DNA of 64,000 nucleotides, taken from NCBI GenBank assembly GCA_031285505.1, contig JAITVZ010000174.1, forward strand, positions 1-64,000, in the 5' to 3' direction. Shown one piece after another: positions 51,040-62,193 of this stretch. The notes under the pieces were generated by a model, which saw only the letters and a program-made list of their open reading frames with translations, searched no databases and was not told where the DNA came from. Source of the DNA: Propionibacteriaceae bacterium (GTDB taxonomy: Bacteria > Actinomycetota > Actinomycetes > Propionibacteriales > Propionibacteriaceae). Both the position numbers and the translations under genes were made by a program. Each line of letters opens with the position of its first letter. Positions within the stretch are counted from its first letter, which is position 1.

Positions 51040-51311
51040 GAATGCGGTCGACCACTGATTTTCAGGACAGTGCCGCTCGACGCGGGCTCAACAGACTGTT
51101 TGGCAGGCAATGATCCGGTGTCAACTGGCCAGGGACGACTCGCCAGAATTGACGGCGCTGTGCCGCTTCCTTAGCGTTGTCTTTGCTCGACCCGCTATCC
51201 TTGAGGTTTGATCTGGCGGCGATTCCTGCCAGATTGATCGATCGGCACGGACCGCCCGCGGCGATCCTAGAGCCCAGTGGCGCAGCGCTTGCTCGCCGGG
51301 AAGTGTCAGGC

Positions 51312-53834
<2,523 letters not shown>

Positions 53835-54153
53835 GCGAGAGAGCTGCCTGTCACAACACCACCTGGCCGTCATCCAGGTGATCAGCCCTTGTAATCCCAC
53901 CTCAAACCACCTCAACACTCCTCGAACAGCCCAATTCCGACATCTCGATCTGGACGCCCGGGTTGGGTCACATGTGCCGTATTTGTCATCGCTCTGTTGG
54001 ATCAGGGTTGGCATGGTTTTGCTGTGGATCGTGGCGTTCGGGGGGAGGGTGGCCAACTCACCTCATTGGCCTCTTCACGCCCTCTTAGACGCCATGAGGT
54101 GAGTTATCACCACTAAGGCCCACCGGGTGTCAACCGTGGTCTAACAAAGCCCA
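53835..54153. other. Non-coding stretch downstream of ftsH with a partial family-1 element
   Basis: No gene is visible. At 54080-54151 a short, decayed family-1 copy (CTCTTAGACGCCATGAGG ... CAACCGTGGTCTAACAAAGC) is present. It abuts the family-5 element. Confidence 0.5.
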
Positions 54154-54340
54154 GTGGCTATCCATGTAACGGCCGGCCATTTTGGTGGTCTCTGCTTCTG
54201 TCATGACGGCTTGAACGACTTGACGATTCTGCAGAATCCCTCGACCAATCAATCGGCACCGCCTTCATGGCCTAATCACCATACTTCCACTCCCCGCGAG
54301 TGGAGGACTAAGCCCAACGGGCCGCTACATGGCTAGCCAC
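54154..54340. repeat. MITE-like element, family 5, copy 1
   Basis: Terminal inverted repeats GTGGCTATCCATGTAACGG and CCGCTACATGGCTAGCCAC (19 of 21 match over the longer stretch) bound 187 bases without coding potential. The interior (GACTTGACGATTC, CACCGCCTTCATG) recurs in copy 2. Confidence 0.8.
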
Positions 54341-54407
54341 TCAAGGCCTTTGTCGTAGCGGCATGTTTGACGTGCTTCGAGTTCAATGAACAAGCTAAGT
54401 AGTTTTC

Positions 54408-54436
54408 TTGACGATGTCATAAAAGTGATCCATACT
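54408..54436 (+). promoter_or_regulatory. Promoter of the small membrane-protein cassette
   Basis: TTGACG (54408-54413), a 17-base spacer, and CATACT (54431-54436) form a good sigma-70-type promoter. CCGGTCGG is repeated 13 bases apart just downstream. Confidence 0.55.
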
Positions 54437-54487
54437 GGATTCACCGGTCGGGATTGTCCGGTCGGATCTCAATGTTGAGGAGTTGTT

Positions 54488-54610
54488 ATGGGTAAGAAAT
54501 GGATTGGGGGGCAGTAGCTATTGCTAGTGTCCTGGCCTTCATGGGTTATCCGACTGATTCCTTATTGGGAACACGCCATCGGTGGTTTGCCAGTGATGAT
54601 CCAACCTAGT
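54488..54610 (+). pseudogene. Frameshifted small peptide gene with a G6 run
   Basis: ATG 54488 follows GAGGAG. The frame reads MGKKWIGGQ then stops. If one G is inserted in the six-G run at 54506-54511 the frame opens to AVAIASVLAFMGYPTDSL and ends at 54610, giving about 40 residues with a hydrophobic segment. It may be a decayed gene, a slippage-controlled gene, or a sequencing error. Confidence 0.4.
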
Positions 54611-54629
54611 ATCCAAGAGGTACTTGCAA

Positions 54630-54887
54630 ATGATGATTGACGTGCTTGCGATTGCTATAGACATTGCTCTGGCAACAATAGTGGTGAGTCTTTGGTATAT
54701 ACGGCGTTGGGCCGCAGTCATTTCCTGGTTTGTGGCCGCCGCTATTCTGGCGATTCCGCATATCATTCTTGGACTGAGTCAATGGCAATTGTCAAGCACG
54801 GACACCATGATTGTGGCGACCGCTGCCGTCGGTACTCATCTGTTCTGGCAGAACCGGCGGCATGATCAAAGTGAAGGAAATTCCTGA
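54630..54887 (+). CDS. Small membrane protein, 85 residues
   Basis: Three hydrophobic segments (about residues 5-22, 28-46 and 56-72) and a basic C-terminus. AAGAGG lies ten bases before ATG 54630. It follows the frameshifted peptide gene by 20 bases under the same promoter and precedes a strong terminator, so the two form one operon. I recognise no family. Confidence 0.6.
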   Translation: MMIDVLAIAIDIALATIVVSLWYIRRWAAVISWFVAAAILAIPHIILGLSQWQLSSTDTMIVATAAVGTHLFWQNRRHDQSEGNS

Positions 54888-54911
54888 ACTGGATGCGCCG
54901 ACATCGCTGGG

Positions 54912-54953
54912 CCGGGGGGTTGGATTCATGTGAAATCCAAGCCCCCGGTTTTT
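54912..54953 (+). terminator. Rho-independent terminator of the small cassette
   Basis: CCGGGGGGTTGGATT pairs with AATCCAAGCCCCCGG (one mismatch) around a seven-base loop, followed by TTTTT. Confidence 0.85.
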
Positions 54954-55214
54954 CAATAGGACTACGGGATCGGAAGTTTTGCCGTTTCTTCGCAGCTGGG
55001 GTGGTCGCCTTTTGTGGTGTGAACAGAGGAATAAGTCAGAGGTTCGCCGGTTGGTGCCCGGATTCTTTGGGTTGTGGCACGGTGGGGAGAGCCTGAGGGA
55101 GTAGCGTGCTTCCGAGACCACTCCCGGTGGTGTGGCTCGCACCGATGGAGCCCAGATGTGTTAAATCCTGTCGCGGTCGCAGCCGAGGGTGCGCACAGGC
55201 GCTGAATTCTCGGC
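54954..55214. other. Non-coding stretch before the insertion-bearing acetyltransferase
   Basis: No gene was seen. It contains a TTCTTTGGGTTGTGG-like stretch distantly similar to family 4. Confidence 0.4.
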
Positions 55215-56027
55215 TCATGCCCTGGTAGTCACCCGGAAGGCGTCGTGGTCAGTGATCACTCCGGTCGGGTATTGGCCATTGAAGGCAAGCGAGAAGACAT
55301 ATTCGTCGGGGATGCCTTCGTAGATCAGTCCCGGCTGATTGATGAAGCCGAAGCGAGGGTAGTACTCAGGGTGCCCGACCAGAATGACGCCTGTGGCGCC
55401 CATGGCTTCCAAGGCATTCAAGCCAGCGCGGATCAATCTCGCGCCAATGCCTTGCCCTTGGTACACGGGCAGGACTGATACTGGGCCCAAGCAGTACCAA
55501 CTGCCGATATCGGAGGCTGGGGCGGAGGCTAGGACTGCAGCGGCAAGGCGGGGGGGCGAAGTTGGGGCTTGGTTTGGAGCCTGGCTTGGGGTGGTGCTGG
55601 CAGAGGCCGGGGGCTGCGTCGCAGCCTGGTCGAAAGTTGGGGGTGCCACGGCGACTGCCCCTTGTGCGGTTGAGCTGGTATCACCCGGATGCGAACTGCT
55701 GGCGTCGACTGCTGACTCAGCATCCGGGCGCAAGCCGGTGGGAGCCTCGGCGCGGGCGACTGCGTCGTCGTCTGCTTCTGGGTTAGCAGTGATCGTCAGC
55801 GGCGAGAAGGCGATGTGGCCGACGATGCCGACGCCAGGCAGCTCGGCCACCATTGACAAGGTCAAAGCGCCGGCCGCCCTCAGGGCGTCGATGACCAGAT
55901 GCTCGGTGTGCTGGCTGATCTCCATGTCCCGAAAAGCCTGCTTGGTGACGGCGGCGATGGCGGTCTGATCGTTCAATTCTTCGAGCCGGATGATGCATGT
56001 GTCCACGTTGTTACCCACGACACGCAT
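55215..56027 (-). CDS. GNAT acetyltransferase with a 94-residue low-complexity insertion
   Basis: This 270-residue YhbS-like GNAT enzyme has the core strands GHIAFSPLTIT (71-80) and then, after an Ala/Pro/Ser-rich stretch of about 94 residues (82-175), LGPVSVLPVYQGQGIGARLI with the acetyl-CoA loop QGQGIG, then HPEYYPRFGF. In relatives the two halves follow directly. The insert (PTFDQAATQPPASASTTPSQ and similar) should be disordered and could be a linker or surface loop. The substrate is unknown. Confidence 0.85.
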   Translation of the reverse strand: MRVVGNNVDTCIIRLEELNDQTAIAAVTKQAFRDMEISQHTEHLVIDALRAAGALTLSMVAELPGVGIVGHIAFSPLTITANPEADDDAVARAEAPTGLRPDAESAVDASSSHPGDTSSTAQGAVAVAPPTFDQAATQPPASASTTPSQAPNQAPTSPPRLAAAVLASAPASDIGSWYCLGPVSVLPVYQGQGIGARLIRAGLNALEAMGATGVILVGHPEYYPRFGFINQPGLIYEGIPDEYVFSLAFNGQYPTGVITDHDAFRVTTRA

Positions 56028-56038
56028 GCTATCGCATA

Positions 56039-56160
56039 GGCTCTGTTAGACCAGCGTTGACATGGAACCCTGGTTGACTTGCGGTGCGGTGATGGGTGGT
56101 CTTGGCCACCTATCACCGGTGCGGTCCATCGACGCATGTCAACCGTGGTCTAACAGAGCC
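56039..56160. repeat. Dispersed intergenic element, family 1, copy E (best preserved)
   Basis: The 122-base element has GGCTCTGTTAGACCA at the left and its complement at the right; 26-base terminal inverted repeats with two mismatches. An internal near-palindrome GATGGGTGGTC...GCCACCTATC fills the middle. Confidence 0.9.
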
Positions 56161-56179
56161 TCGGCATATCTTTTGTATG

Positions 56180-56302
56180 GGCTCTGATAGACAGCGATTG
56201 ACATGCACCGGACGATGCCGCACCTACACTGCCTGGTTGAGGCCACCAGTCGTCGCACCATCAGGCAATCCCATCTTCATGTCACTGCTGGTCTCACAGA
56301 GC
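56180..56302. repeat. Dispersed intergenic element, family 1, copy F
   Basis: GGCTCTGATAGACAGC at the left and CACTGCTGGTCTCACAGAGC at the right, 123 bases, in tandem with copy E (20 bases apart). Confidence 0.8.
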
Positions 56303-56403
56303 TTTTTTACATGGAATCATCGACATCCTATATATGCACGAGTCCTGGGCGACATCGCCGTGGGAAAACAGGCCTTGACGCTGGCCCGACCTGAGCGGTG
56401 GGC

Positions 56404-57012
56404 CTAAATCGATGTGTTCCAGACGGCGAGCTGCCATCGCTCGCCGCCACGCCTCGTCAGGATCGACCAGGCGCAGTTGCTCATCACCGCCAGCGTCTGG
56501 GCCTGGGCGAAAGTGGGCCAGCCGAGCAGGTTGGCTACTCCTGACTGTAAGGCCAAGCCATGCGAGACAATGAGGCTGGTGCCGCCCAGGGCTGCACAAT
56601 CGCCTAGGGCCTCGCCGACTCTGGCGCCCACTTCAATCGGCGTCTCGCCATCGCCACCGTAGCGAACATCCTCCCCCCGACCCAGAGCCGCCACCGCCTG
56701 GGGGTCATGGCTGGTCAACTCCTCCCAGGCCAGGCCAGTCCACGAACCGACATCAATTTCAGTCAGGCGCGGGTCGATTGAGGGCGTCAGTCCGGTCAAC
56801 TCCGCCACGGCCTGGCCGGTGTCCACGGCCCGTCGCAGTGGCGACGTCACCAGCCGATCCGGGGCCAGATGGGCCAAAGCTGGGGCCGCTGCCCGGGCCT
56901 GCTCCAGGCCGCGCGGACTCAGATCGATGTCGGCCTTCGACCCTTGGAAGCGGTGCTGGTCATTCCACAACGTCTGACCGTGCCGCCAAAGGATCAGTCT
57001 GGTGGGCGTCAT
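56404..57012 (-). CDS. Histidine phosphatase (phosphoglycerate-mutase-like)
   Basis: This 202-residue enzyme has the WRHGQT catalytic histidine near the start (residues 8-13), SPLRRAVDTG (about 56-65), and the second histidine in LIVSHGLALQSG. Such enzymes remove phosphate from small molecules or proteins. Three ATG codons follow GGGGAGG directly; only the third (57012) has adequate spacing, which sets the start as MTPTRLILWRHG. Its substrate is unknown. Confidence 0.88.
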   Translation of the reverse strand: MTPTRLILWRHGQTLWNDQHRFQGSKADIDLSPRGLEQARAAAPALAHLAPDRLVTSPLRRAVDTGQAVAELTGLTPSIDPRLTEIDVGSWTGLAWEELTSHDPQAVAALGRGEDVRYGGDGETPIEVGARVGEALGDCAALGGTSLIVSHGLALQSGVANLLGWPTFAQAQTLAVMSNCAWSILTRRGGERWQLAVWNTSI

Positions 57013-57631
57013 CATCATCCTCCCCGTCGTCACCCAACCAACCATGGTTGCGTCAGTCTCCAAGGATAGGGGAATGACTCTGTCAGGAAGACCTATCCAT
57101 GTGATTGCTGAGATTTCCGATCGTGACCGGTTTGTCTTGACTGTATGTGCTTGTCAGGCGCAGAAAACCTGATCCATGCCGAGTTCCTCATCGTCGCCGT
57201 ACATCACACTATCTCCGCCTGGCAGATGAAGTTTCGGCACTGACATGGAAAGGCCTTCTGTCAGGGGCTCTGTTGAACCCGGATTGACACGCTCCACGGT
57301 GATGCGCTGCCGCCGCGTGCTCGATCCCACTGATGAACTGCCCGGATCATTGCGCAGCCAACAACACTAGCCCGTGCCACAACTGGTCTGGCAGAGCCTT
57401 AACCCTGGGCGCTTCAAGGCCTTGCCCGGTCCAGGATGCACTCCCAACGACCAGTGGCCACTGCCGTTAAGTATCGCTTCGTCTCACCAGGTGAGTATGG
57501 TGGGTAGTTCTCCGCCGGTGGGAGCCCAATCGTTGTCGGTTGCAGGTAGCCAGGGGAGTTCTTGGCAGGGCGAGCCATGACTGTTCTTTCGGTGGCTTGC
57601 CCGCTTGGCCGGGGTTCCTCCAGTGTGGGCG
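57013..57631. other. Non-coding stretch with one family-1 element
   Basis: No gene was found in this interval. It contains copy G (57266-57398); the first part has no clear structure. Confidence 0.5.
57266..57398. repeat. Dispersed intergenic element, family 1, copy G
   Basis: GGCTCTGTTGAACCCGG at the left and CAACTGGTCTGGCAGAGCC at the right; 133 bases, interior diverged. Confidence 0.65.
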
Positions 57632-58255
57632 CTAGTCCTGGGCTAGGAGCCGACGCATGATGGTGGCTCCTGGACTCTGGTTGACGGCGGTGAATCCACT
57701 TCTGACGTACATCGTCATCGGTCCGGTGAAGTCAAAGGGGTCAGTCTCGTTGTGAGAGCGGGGGTACCCTTCGATGCTGGTGAAACCACGACGGCGGGCG
57801 TCAGCGACGGCGTGATTGAGCAAGGCGGTGGCGATGCCTTGACCGCGGTGGGCGGGATCGATCAAGAAACAGGTGACCGCGAAGGCGTTTGGCGCTGGAT
57901 CGGCCATGATGAAGTCGCTCACACCATCAACCCAGCCGCTGTCGAAGCGTTGAAAGTCAGTCTTGGCGGCGGCGTTACACCAGCCGACCGTGGCGCCGTC
58001 GAGGCTGGCCAGGTATCCATTGAGACGGTTGGTGTTGATGTAGTCGGTGGCATGGGCCGCCATGCACGCGCGGTGTCGATCAAGATCACCCGACCGTTCG
58101 ATGGCCTCGGATGAATCCCAATCGCCGCTGTTGAGACAGAAAGTCATGCAAAAGCAGCGTGACCACTCGGGGTGGTCCCGAAAGGCGCGGTCGCCGACGA
58201 ATCCCAGGTAGTCATCAAGCCTGTCTGGGGAAAGGGCCTCTACGTGAAGCTGCAC
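57632..58255 (-). CDS. GNAT-family N-acetyltransferase
   Basis: This 207-residue enzyme has the GNAT core CFLIDPAHRGQGIATALLNHAV (acetyl-CoA loop RGQGIA) and a C-terminal MYVRSGFTAVNQSPGATIMRRLL. The GTG at 58255 is preceded by TAGACT and seven bases, not by a ribosome site, so the mRNA is probably leaderless. The frame upstream (to 58558) is low-complexity and is not part of it. Confidence 0.8.
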   Translation of the reverse strand: MQLHVEALSPDRLDDYLGFVGDRAFRDHPEWSRCFCMTFCLNSGDWDSSEAIERSGDLDRHRACMAAHATDYINTNRLNGYLASLDGATVGWCNAAAKTDFQRFDSGWVDGVSDFIMADPAPNAFAVTCFLIDPAHRGQGIATALLNHAVADARRRGFTSIEGYPRSHNETDPFDFTGPMTMYVRSGFTAVNQSPGATIMRRLLAQD

Positions 58256-58435
58256 AGAGCTGAGTCTACTGATGCTGGGGTGTGGCCGGTACCTGGACGG
58301 CCGCTGCCGATCGATGGAGTCGTTCGCGCCCGATGTGCGCAGGTGGCGGGGGCTGAGCCGGGCGCAGGTGGCGGGTGCTGAGCCCGGGCGTAGGTGTCGG
58401 GATACGGTGATGGAACATGTCGTACCGCTGTTGGT

Positions 58436-58507
58436 GGGGTCTAGTTGCGCCCGTGTCAGCCTGACAGTGTGGTTCGGAAGTGGTCCCCATGTCCCTAACT
58501 GGACCCC
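58436..58507. repeat. Family-2 hairpin, single copy
   Basis: GGGGTCTAGTT and AACTGGACCCC (one mismatch) with about 50 bases between. A further GGGGTCTAGTT lies at about 58564. Confidence 0.6.
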
Positions 58508-58580
58508 GCCGTCACCTTCCACGGTGGCCCCAGGCCTGAGGCATGTCGCGGACCACATCGAAGGGGTCTAGTTCCGGTGT

Positions 58581-58622
58581 CTGGGGAGGCGAAAGGGTCT
58601 GGGGAGGCGAAAGGGTCTGGGT
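58581..58622. repeat. 18-base minisatellite
   Basis: TCTGGGGAGGCGAAAGGG occurs twice in a row and a third partial unit follows. Confidence 0.8.
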
Positions 58623-58919
58623 GTGCGGTGGCTTGGGCTGATTCGACGCTGTGGAGTGGCTCGCCTGCAGAGGCAGGGGTTGCTGGATTGAGCACCGATC
58701 ACCACAGCAATAGGCGACGGCTCGCCTGCGAGTGCATGGGGCGCAACCGGTGGTTCTCACTGCGCGGCGAATACTCACTGATTCGCCAGTGGTCGCAGGA
58801 GTCGCTACCAGGGGACCCTCGAGCCAATCCAGATGTGTCATGGCCGGGATAGCTAATGACTTATCCACAGATTGCCCGAACAATGGCAAATCGGCGTTAC
58901 TGTCAACAATGGTAAAGGC

Positions 58920-59948
58920 ATGAAGACACTCTGGCATGAAGTCCGCTTGGCTCGTGAAGGACCAATTACGCATCGGAATTATCGGCGGCGGGGATATGAA
59001 CGGCTGCTCCGTGGAGCCTATTGTCCCTTGGTGGGCTCGGGAACGCGAGTGGGTGCCCCCGGAGAAGACGATCGAAGGATGGATCAGCTCCATCGGCAGG
59101 CGCAGGCTGAGGAGGATCGTCGAAGGCGATATCGACACTTTATTCGCCGTGTGACAGCTGTGATGCGAGTTTATGCCCATCGGCGCGTGGTCCTGTGTGG
59201 GGTCACTGCTCTCCAGGTAATGGGGGTGGCCTTGCCGACTGGCTTGGAGGATTGGGATAGCTGCCATGTGATGGTGGCCCGGGGTGACTACCGTCCTCGG
59301 CGGCGTGGTGTCGTGGTTCACCAGTGTCGTGGCCAGCCTGTCTCGTGGCGAGTGATTTATGACCTTCCGGTAGTGGACCCAGTGAACTGCTGGATGAGCT
59401 TGCGCGGGGCGAGTCTGGCGCAAATGATCGAGGTTGGTGATGGGTTGATCCGACGACAGAAGCCGTTGGTGACACTCGAGCATGTTGCTTCGGTTGTAGC
59501 GGTGAGCCGGTCTCGCGGCGTGGCACTCGCCCGGCGGGCCCTGAGCTGGATGAGATCCCAGACCGACTCCTTGATGGAAACTCGCTCTCGTCTGCTCCTG
59601 ATCGGAGCTGGATTCCCTTGTCCGCAGGTCAATCCCGAGGTGTACTGCCCGGACGCCAGGCGAACCTATCACCTCGATCTTGGCTACCTCACCGAACGGG
59701 TCGCTGTCGAGTATGACGGGGCCGTTCACGTCCAGTCTTCACAGCAAATGGAGATCGATGCTCACCGGCGGGGTGATCTTCAGGAGGCTGGTTGGCTGAT
59801 CTTCACCGTGACACGCCGGGAACTGGCGGCTCCCGCGACCATCATCAGGCAGGTGCGCCAAGCCCTTGAGAGTAGGAGACTCCCGGGAACGGCGCCGCCG
59901 CGGCCGCCTCGAGGCTGGCGTCACCTGGTTGAGCCGAGGCTTTGCTAG
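58920..59948 (+). CDS. DUF559-like endonuclease-fold protein
   Basis: This 342-residue protein ends with a PD-(D/E)XK-like endonuclease region typical of actinobacterial DUF559 proteins: YHLDLGYLTERVAVEYDGAVHV, then RRGDLQEAGWLIFTVTRRELAAP. The N-terminal 200 residues are Arg-rich, with a winged-helix-like start (EVRLAREGPITHRNYRRRGYERLLRGAY) seen in AbiEi-like proteins. Function is unknown; DNA cleavage or nucleic-acid binding is inferred. The ATG at 58920 has AAAGG only one base before it. Confidence 0.7.
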   Translation: MKTLWHEVRLAREGPITHRNYRRRGYERLLRGAYCPLVGSGTRVGAPGEDDRRMDQLHRQAQAEEDRRRRYRHFIRRVTAVMRVYAHRRVVLCGVTALQVMGVALPTGLEDWDSCHVMVARGDYRPRRRGVVVHQCRGQPVSWRVIYDLPVVDPVNCWMSLRGASLAQMIEVGDGLIRRQKPLVTLEHVASVVAVSRSRGVALARRALSWMRSQTDSLMETRSRLLLIGAGFPCPQVNPEVYCPDARRTYHLDLGYLTERVAVEYDGAVHVQSSQQMEIDAHRRGDLQEAGWLIFTVTRRELAAPATIIRQVRQALESRRLPGTAPPRPPRGWRHLVEPRLC

Positions 59949-59949
59949 A

Positions 59950-60071
59950 GGCTGTGTTAGACCAGTGTTGACATGGAATCTGGGTTGACTCGCTATGTGG
60001 AGATGGGTGGTCCTGGCCGCGTAGAGTCGCCGCGGCACCATCGACTCATGTAAGCCGTGGTCTGGCAGAGC
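59950..60071. repeat. Dispersed intergenic element, family 1, copy H
   Basis: GGCTGTGTTAGACCAGTG on the left and CCGTGGTCTGGCAGAGC on the right, 122 bases. Confidence 0.8.
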
Positions 60072-60202
60072 TTTGCTTGACCGGCGTTGGCACAGGACCG
60101 GGAATCTCAGCGGTGTGATGATCCTGACGGTTGATCGCTGGCTCGATCACGCCGCGTCAGAGCACGGCCCGAGGGGCAATTCAACCGTGGTATGACGCAG
60201 CC
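60070..60202. repeat. Dispersed intergenic element, family 1, copy I (degenerate)
   Basis: GCTTTGCTTGACCGGCGTTGG at the left and CAACCGTGGTATGACGCAGCC at the right; immediately adjacent to copy H. Confidence 0.6.
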
Positions 60203-60324
60203 TTGTCAGGCCCGCGTTGTCCTTGGGCTGAGTCTGATCGGCGAGGGTGTCAACCCAGATCAGTTCGATCCCTTTCGCCTCCCGCAGGCGACATGAGGTG
60301 TTGGCCACCCTTCTTGACCCGAAA

Positions 60325-60507
60325 GTGGCTATCCATGTAACGGCTGGCATTCCGGTGGTCTCTGTTTCTGCCATGACGGCTAGAACGACTTGACGATTCA
60401 GCAGAATCCTTCGCCCGCTCAATCGGCACCGCCTTCATGACCTAATCACCTTATTTCCACTCCCCGCGAGCGGAGGGCTTAGCCCAATGGGCTGGCCTGT
60501 TCATGGA
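60325..60507. repeat. MITE-like element, family 5, copy 2 (right end decayed)
   Basis: GTGGCTATCCATGTAACGGC begins it; the interior matches copy 1 closely (GACTTGACGATTCAGCAG), but the right end (CTGGCCTGTTCATGG) no longer matches the terminal repeat. Confidence 0.7.
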
Positions 60508-60580
60508 GACGGCTGGCCCCGCCTTCGCCTTGGACTTATTCGATGGCAACAGGGGCCGGCGGCCCCGACGACTGCACCCA

Positions 60581-61513
60581 CTAGCGCGCCTTCGCCGGTG
60601 CAGCTCGCATGGTCAAGGCCAGCTGGGCGAAATGGCGGACGATGCTTGGCGCTGTCTCTTGATCCTCAAAGTAAGTGGCTTCAGCGTCAATGCTCTTGAT
60701 GATCGTGTCGTAGTGGGACAGGGACTCGTTGGTGATGAACGCATCGATGGGCTCAGTGTGGTTGGCCCTCCAGCCGATTGCAGTCAGCATCCGGCTGATC
60801 TTCTCTTGGTCGCCGTTGACGCCGCCAGCAGCGAACGCCAGATTGAGGATTACGGCGTCTCGGCCGATGGATGATCCTTCAGCGTCGATCACCGACCAGG
60901 CCAGCCACAACCAGAGCCACGAACTGTTCTCCACGGCATTGCGTCCAAGAGGGGTCAGCACCAGCGCATCCTTGTGCCGACGCAGCAGTTGGTAGTGCAT
61001 GAGCATGTTACGGAAGTCCCGTACAGGCCATGTTTGATCTTCGCGGTTGTGCTTGCCCGGGAAATCTCTGGCCATGGGCAGGATTTCGGACAGGGCGACG
61101 ACATCGACCGGCTTGAGGTATCCAGCTTGGGTCAACGCCAAACCATTCTTGGCCCGCTCCAGCAGCCAGTGGAAAGGTTTCAGGCTGGCGGTCACCGCGG
61201 GCGGCGCGATGTACGGTGGATTCAACAGTCCGGACATCATCGAGGCGATCAGTTCGACGCTGTCAGGATCCTGACTGGTTTGGCCGATCGTCAGGCTGAC
61301 TTGCCGCCGTAGGGGTTGACGCCAGGACTTCGGACCGCTGATCTCAATGAAGCCACCGTCGTCGTCCGTGCCCACCTCGATGTGGATCCGTTCAGTGCGT
61401 GACTCGACCGGGCGACTCATCCAATGGATCTGATCCCGATAGGGGGTGCGGTTGTCTCGCGCCGAATCGGCGGGCCTGGGAGAATCGAACGGGTCGGTGT
61501 CCATGCCGAACAT
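60581..61513 (-). CDS. Hypothetical protein with pRiA4b ORF-3-like C-terminal region
   Basis: This 310-residue protein has the segment FHWLLERAKNGLALTQAGYL and then NREDQTWPVRDFRNMLMHYQ and LVLTPLGRNAVE (about 110-205), which resembles the C-terminal domain of plasmid pRiA4b ORF-3-like proteins. The C-terminal 100 residues are helical. Function unknown. Start at 61513 or the second ATG (61504) is uncertain, as no ribosome site is visible. Confidence 0.5.
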   Translation of the reverse strand: MFGMDTDPFDSPRPADSARDNRTPYRDQIHWMSRPVESRTERIHIEVGTDDDGGFIEISGPKSWRQPLRRQVSLTIGQTSQDPDSVELIASMMSGLLNPPYIAPPAVTASLKPFHWLLERAKNGLALTQAGYLKPVDVVALSEILPMARDFPGKHNREDQTWPVRDFRNMLMHYQLLRRHKDALVLTPLGRNAVENSSWLWLWLAWSVIDAEGSSIGRDAVILNLAFAAGGVNGDQEKISRMLTAIGWRANHTEPIDAFITNESLSHYDTIIKSIDAEATYFEDQETAPSIVRHFAQLALTMRAAPAKAR

Positions 61514-61540
61514 TCTATGGAAGGGTTATCCTTATGGCTG

Positions 61541-61692
61541 CCGTAACCCAAAGAAACTCCCCCACCTTTATCGGGTGGCGTCTGGTTCTTTGAGTTACGG
61601 TCGCGATCGCGATTCGGTGCCGAGACACGGCCATAACCTGAAGAATCATGACTCCAACCCCCGTGTGACGGTCAGATTCTTTGAGTTACGGT
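61541..61692. repeat. Family-4 hairpin pair, copy 2
   Basis: CCGTAACCCAAAGAA pairs with TTCTTTGAGTTACGG (61541-61600) and a second hairpin with GGCCATAACCTGAAGAATC / GATTCTTTGAGTTACGG follows. It matches 31851-31997. Confidence 0.75.
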
Positions 61693-61785
61693 CCTGGCCA
61701 ATCCGTCCAGTGACACCAGCCACGGCAGTGGCATGGACAGCCTTAGCCAAAGTGTGCTGATGGCGGCACCGGATAAGTCGCACAG

Positions 61786-61860
61786 GCGCGTGGTGCTGCA
61801 CGGGGCAACTGCGCGTGGTGCTGCAGGGGGCAACTGTGCGTGGTGCTGCAGGCGGCAGCT
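61786..61860. repeat. 25-base tandem repeat
   Basis: GCGCGTGGTGCTGCA begins units at 61786 and 61811, and a GTGCGTGGTGCTGCA variant at 61836, period 25. Confidence 0.75.
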
Positions 61861-61900
61861 GGCTGAGTCATGTGTTCGAATGCAGCCCATTCGGGCCTCA

Positions 61901-62060
61901 GTGGCTATCCATGTAACGGCCCTGGGTCTCAGACGCACGGAAATATTATCAACAGGGAGGGAACCTCCTCAGTCGATAGGGCCATACGACGCACTATGTT
62001 TACACTGACAACACTATTTGTGTCTGGGGCAGGATCACCGGGCCGTAACATGGATAGCCA
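61901..62060. repeat. MITE-like element, family 5, copy 3
   Basis: GTGGCTATCCATGTAACGGCC at the left and GGCCGTAACATGGATAGCCA at the right (one mismatch in 20). The interior is unrelated to copies 1 and 2. CCATTCGGGCC occurs at both flanks (61888-61898 and 62058-62068), a possible target-site duplication. Confidence 0.75.
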
Positions 62061-62193
62061 TTCGGGCCCCTAGAGCTGCATGGGCCTTCACCCGCGACGG
62101 GGGCGCTCGCCGGACGACTGCCGAGTGCCCGAAGTCCCGATTTGCCAGTCCTGCCTAACGCGCTATCAGTAACTCAAGTAGTACCCTGTGCCC

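Larger units (their letters stand above)
58256..58919. other. Non-coding stretch with family-2 hairpin and minisatellite
   Basis: Contains the repeat at 58436-58507 and the 18-base minisatellite at 58581-58622. Minus-strand open frames here are shadows. Confidence 0.5.

Noticed and set aside
54488-54610. Programmed frameshift signal
   Set aside because: A G-run alone is not enough; no slippery heptamer with a downstream structure was seen, so decay or sequencing error stays possible.
58512-59729. 405-codon minus-strand open frame
   Set aside because: It runs antisense to the DUF559-like gene, has many His/Pro/Ser runs and no domain, so it is a shadow of the high-GC coding strand.
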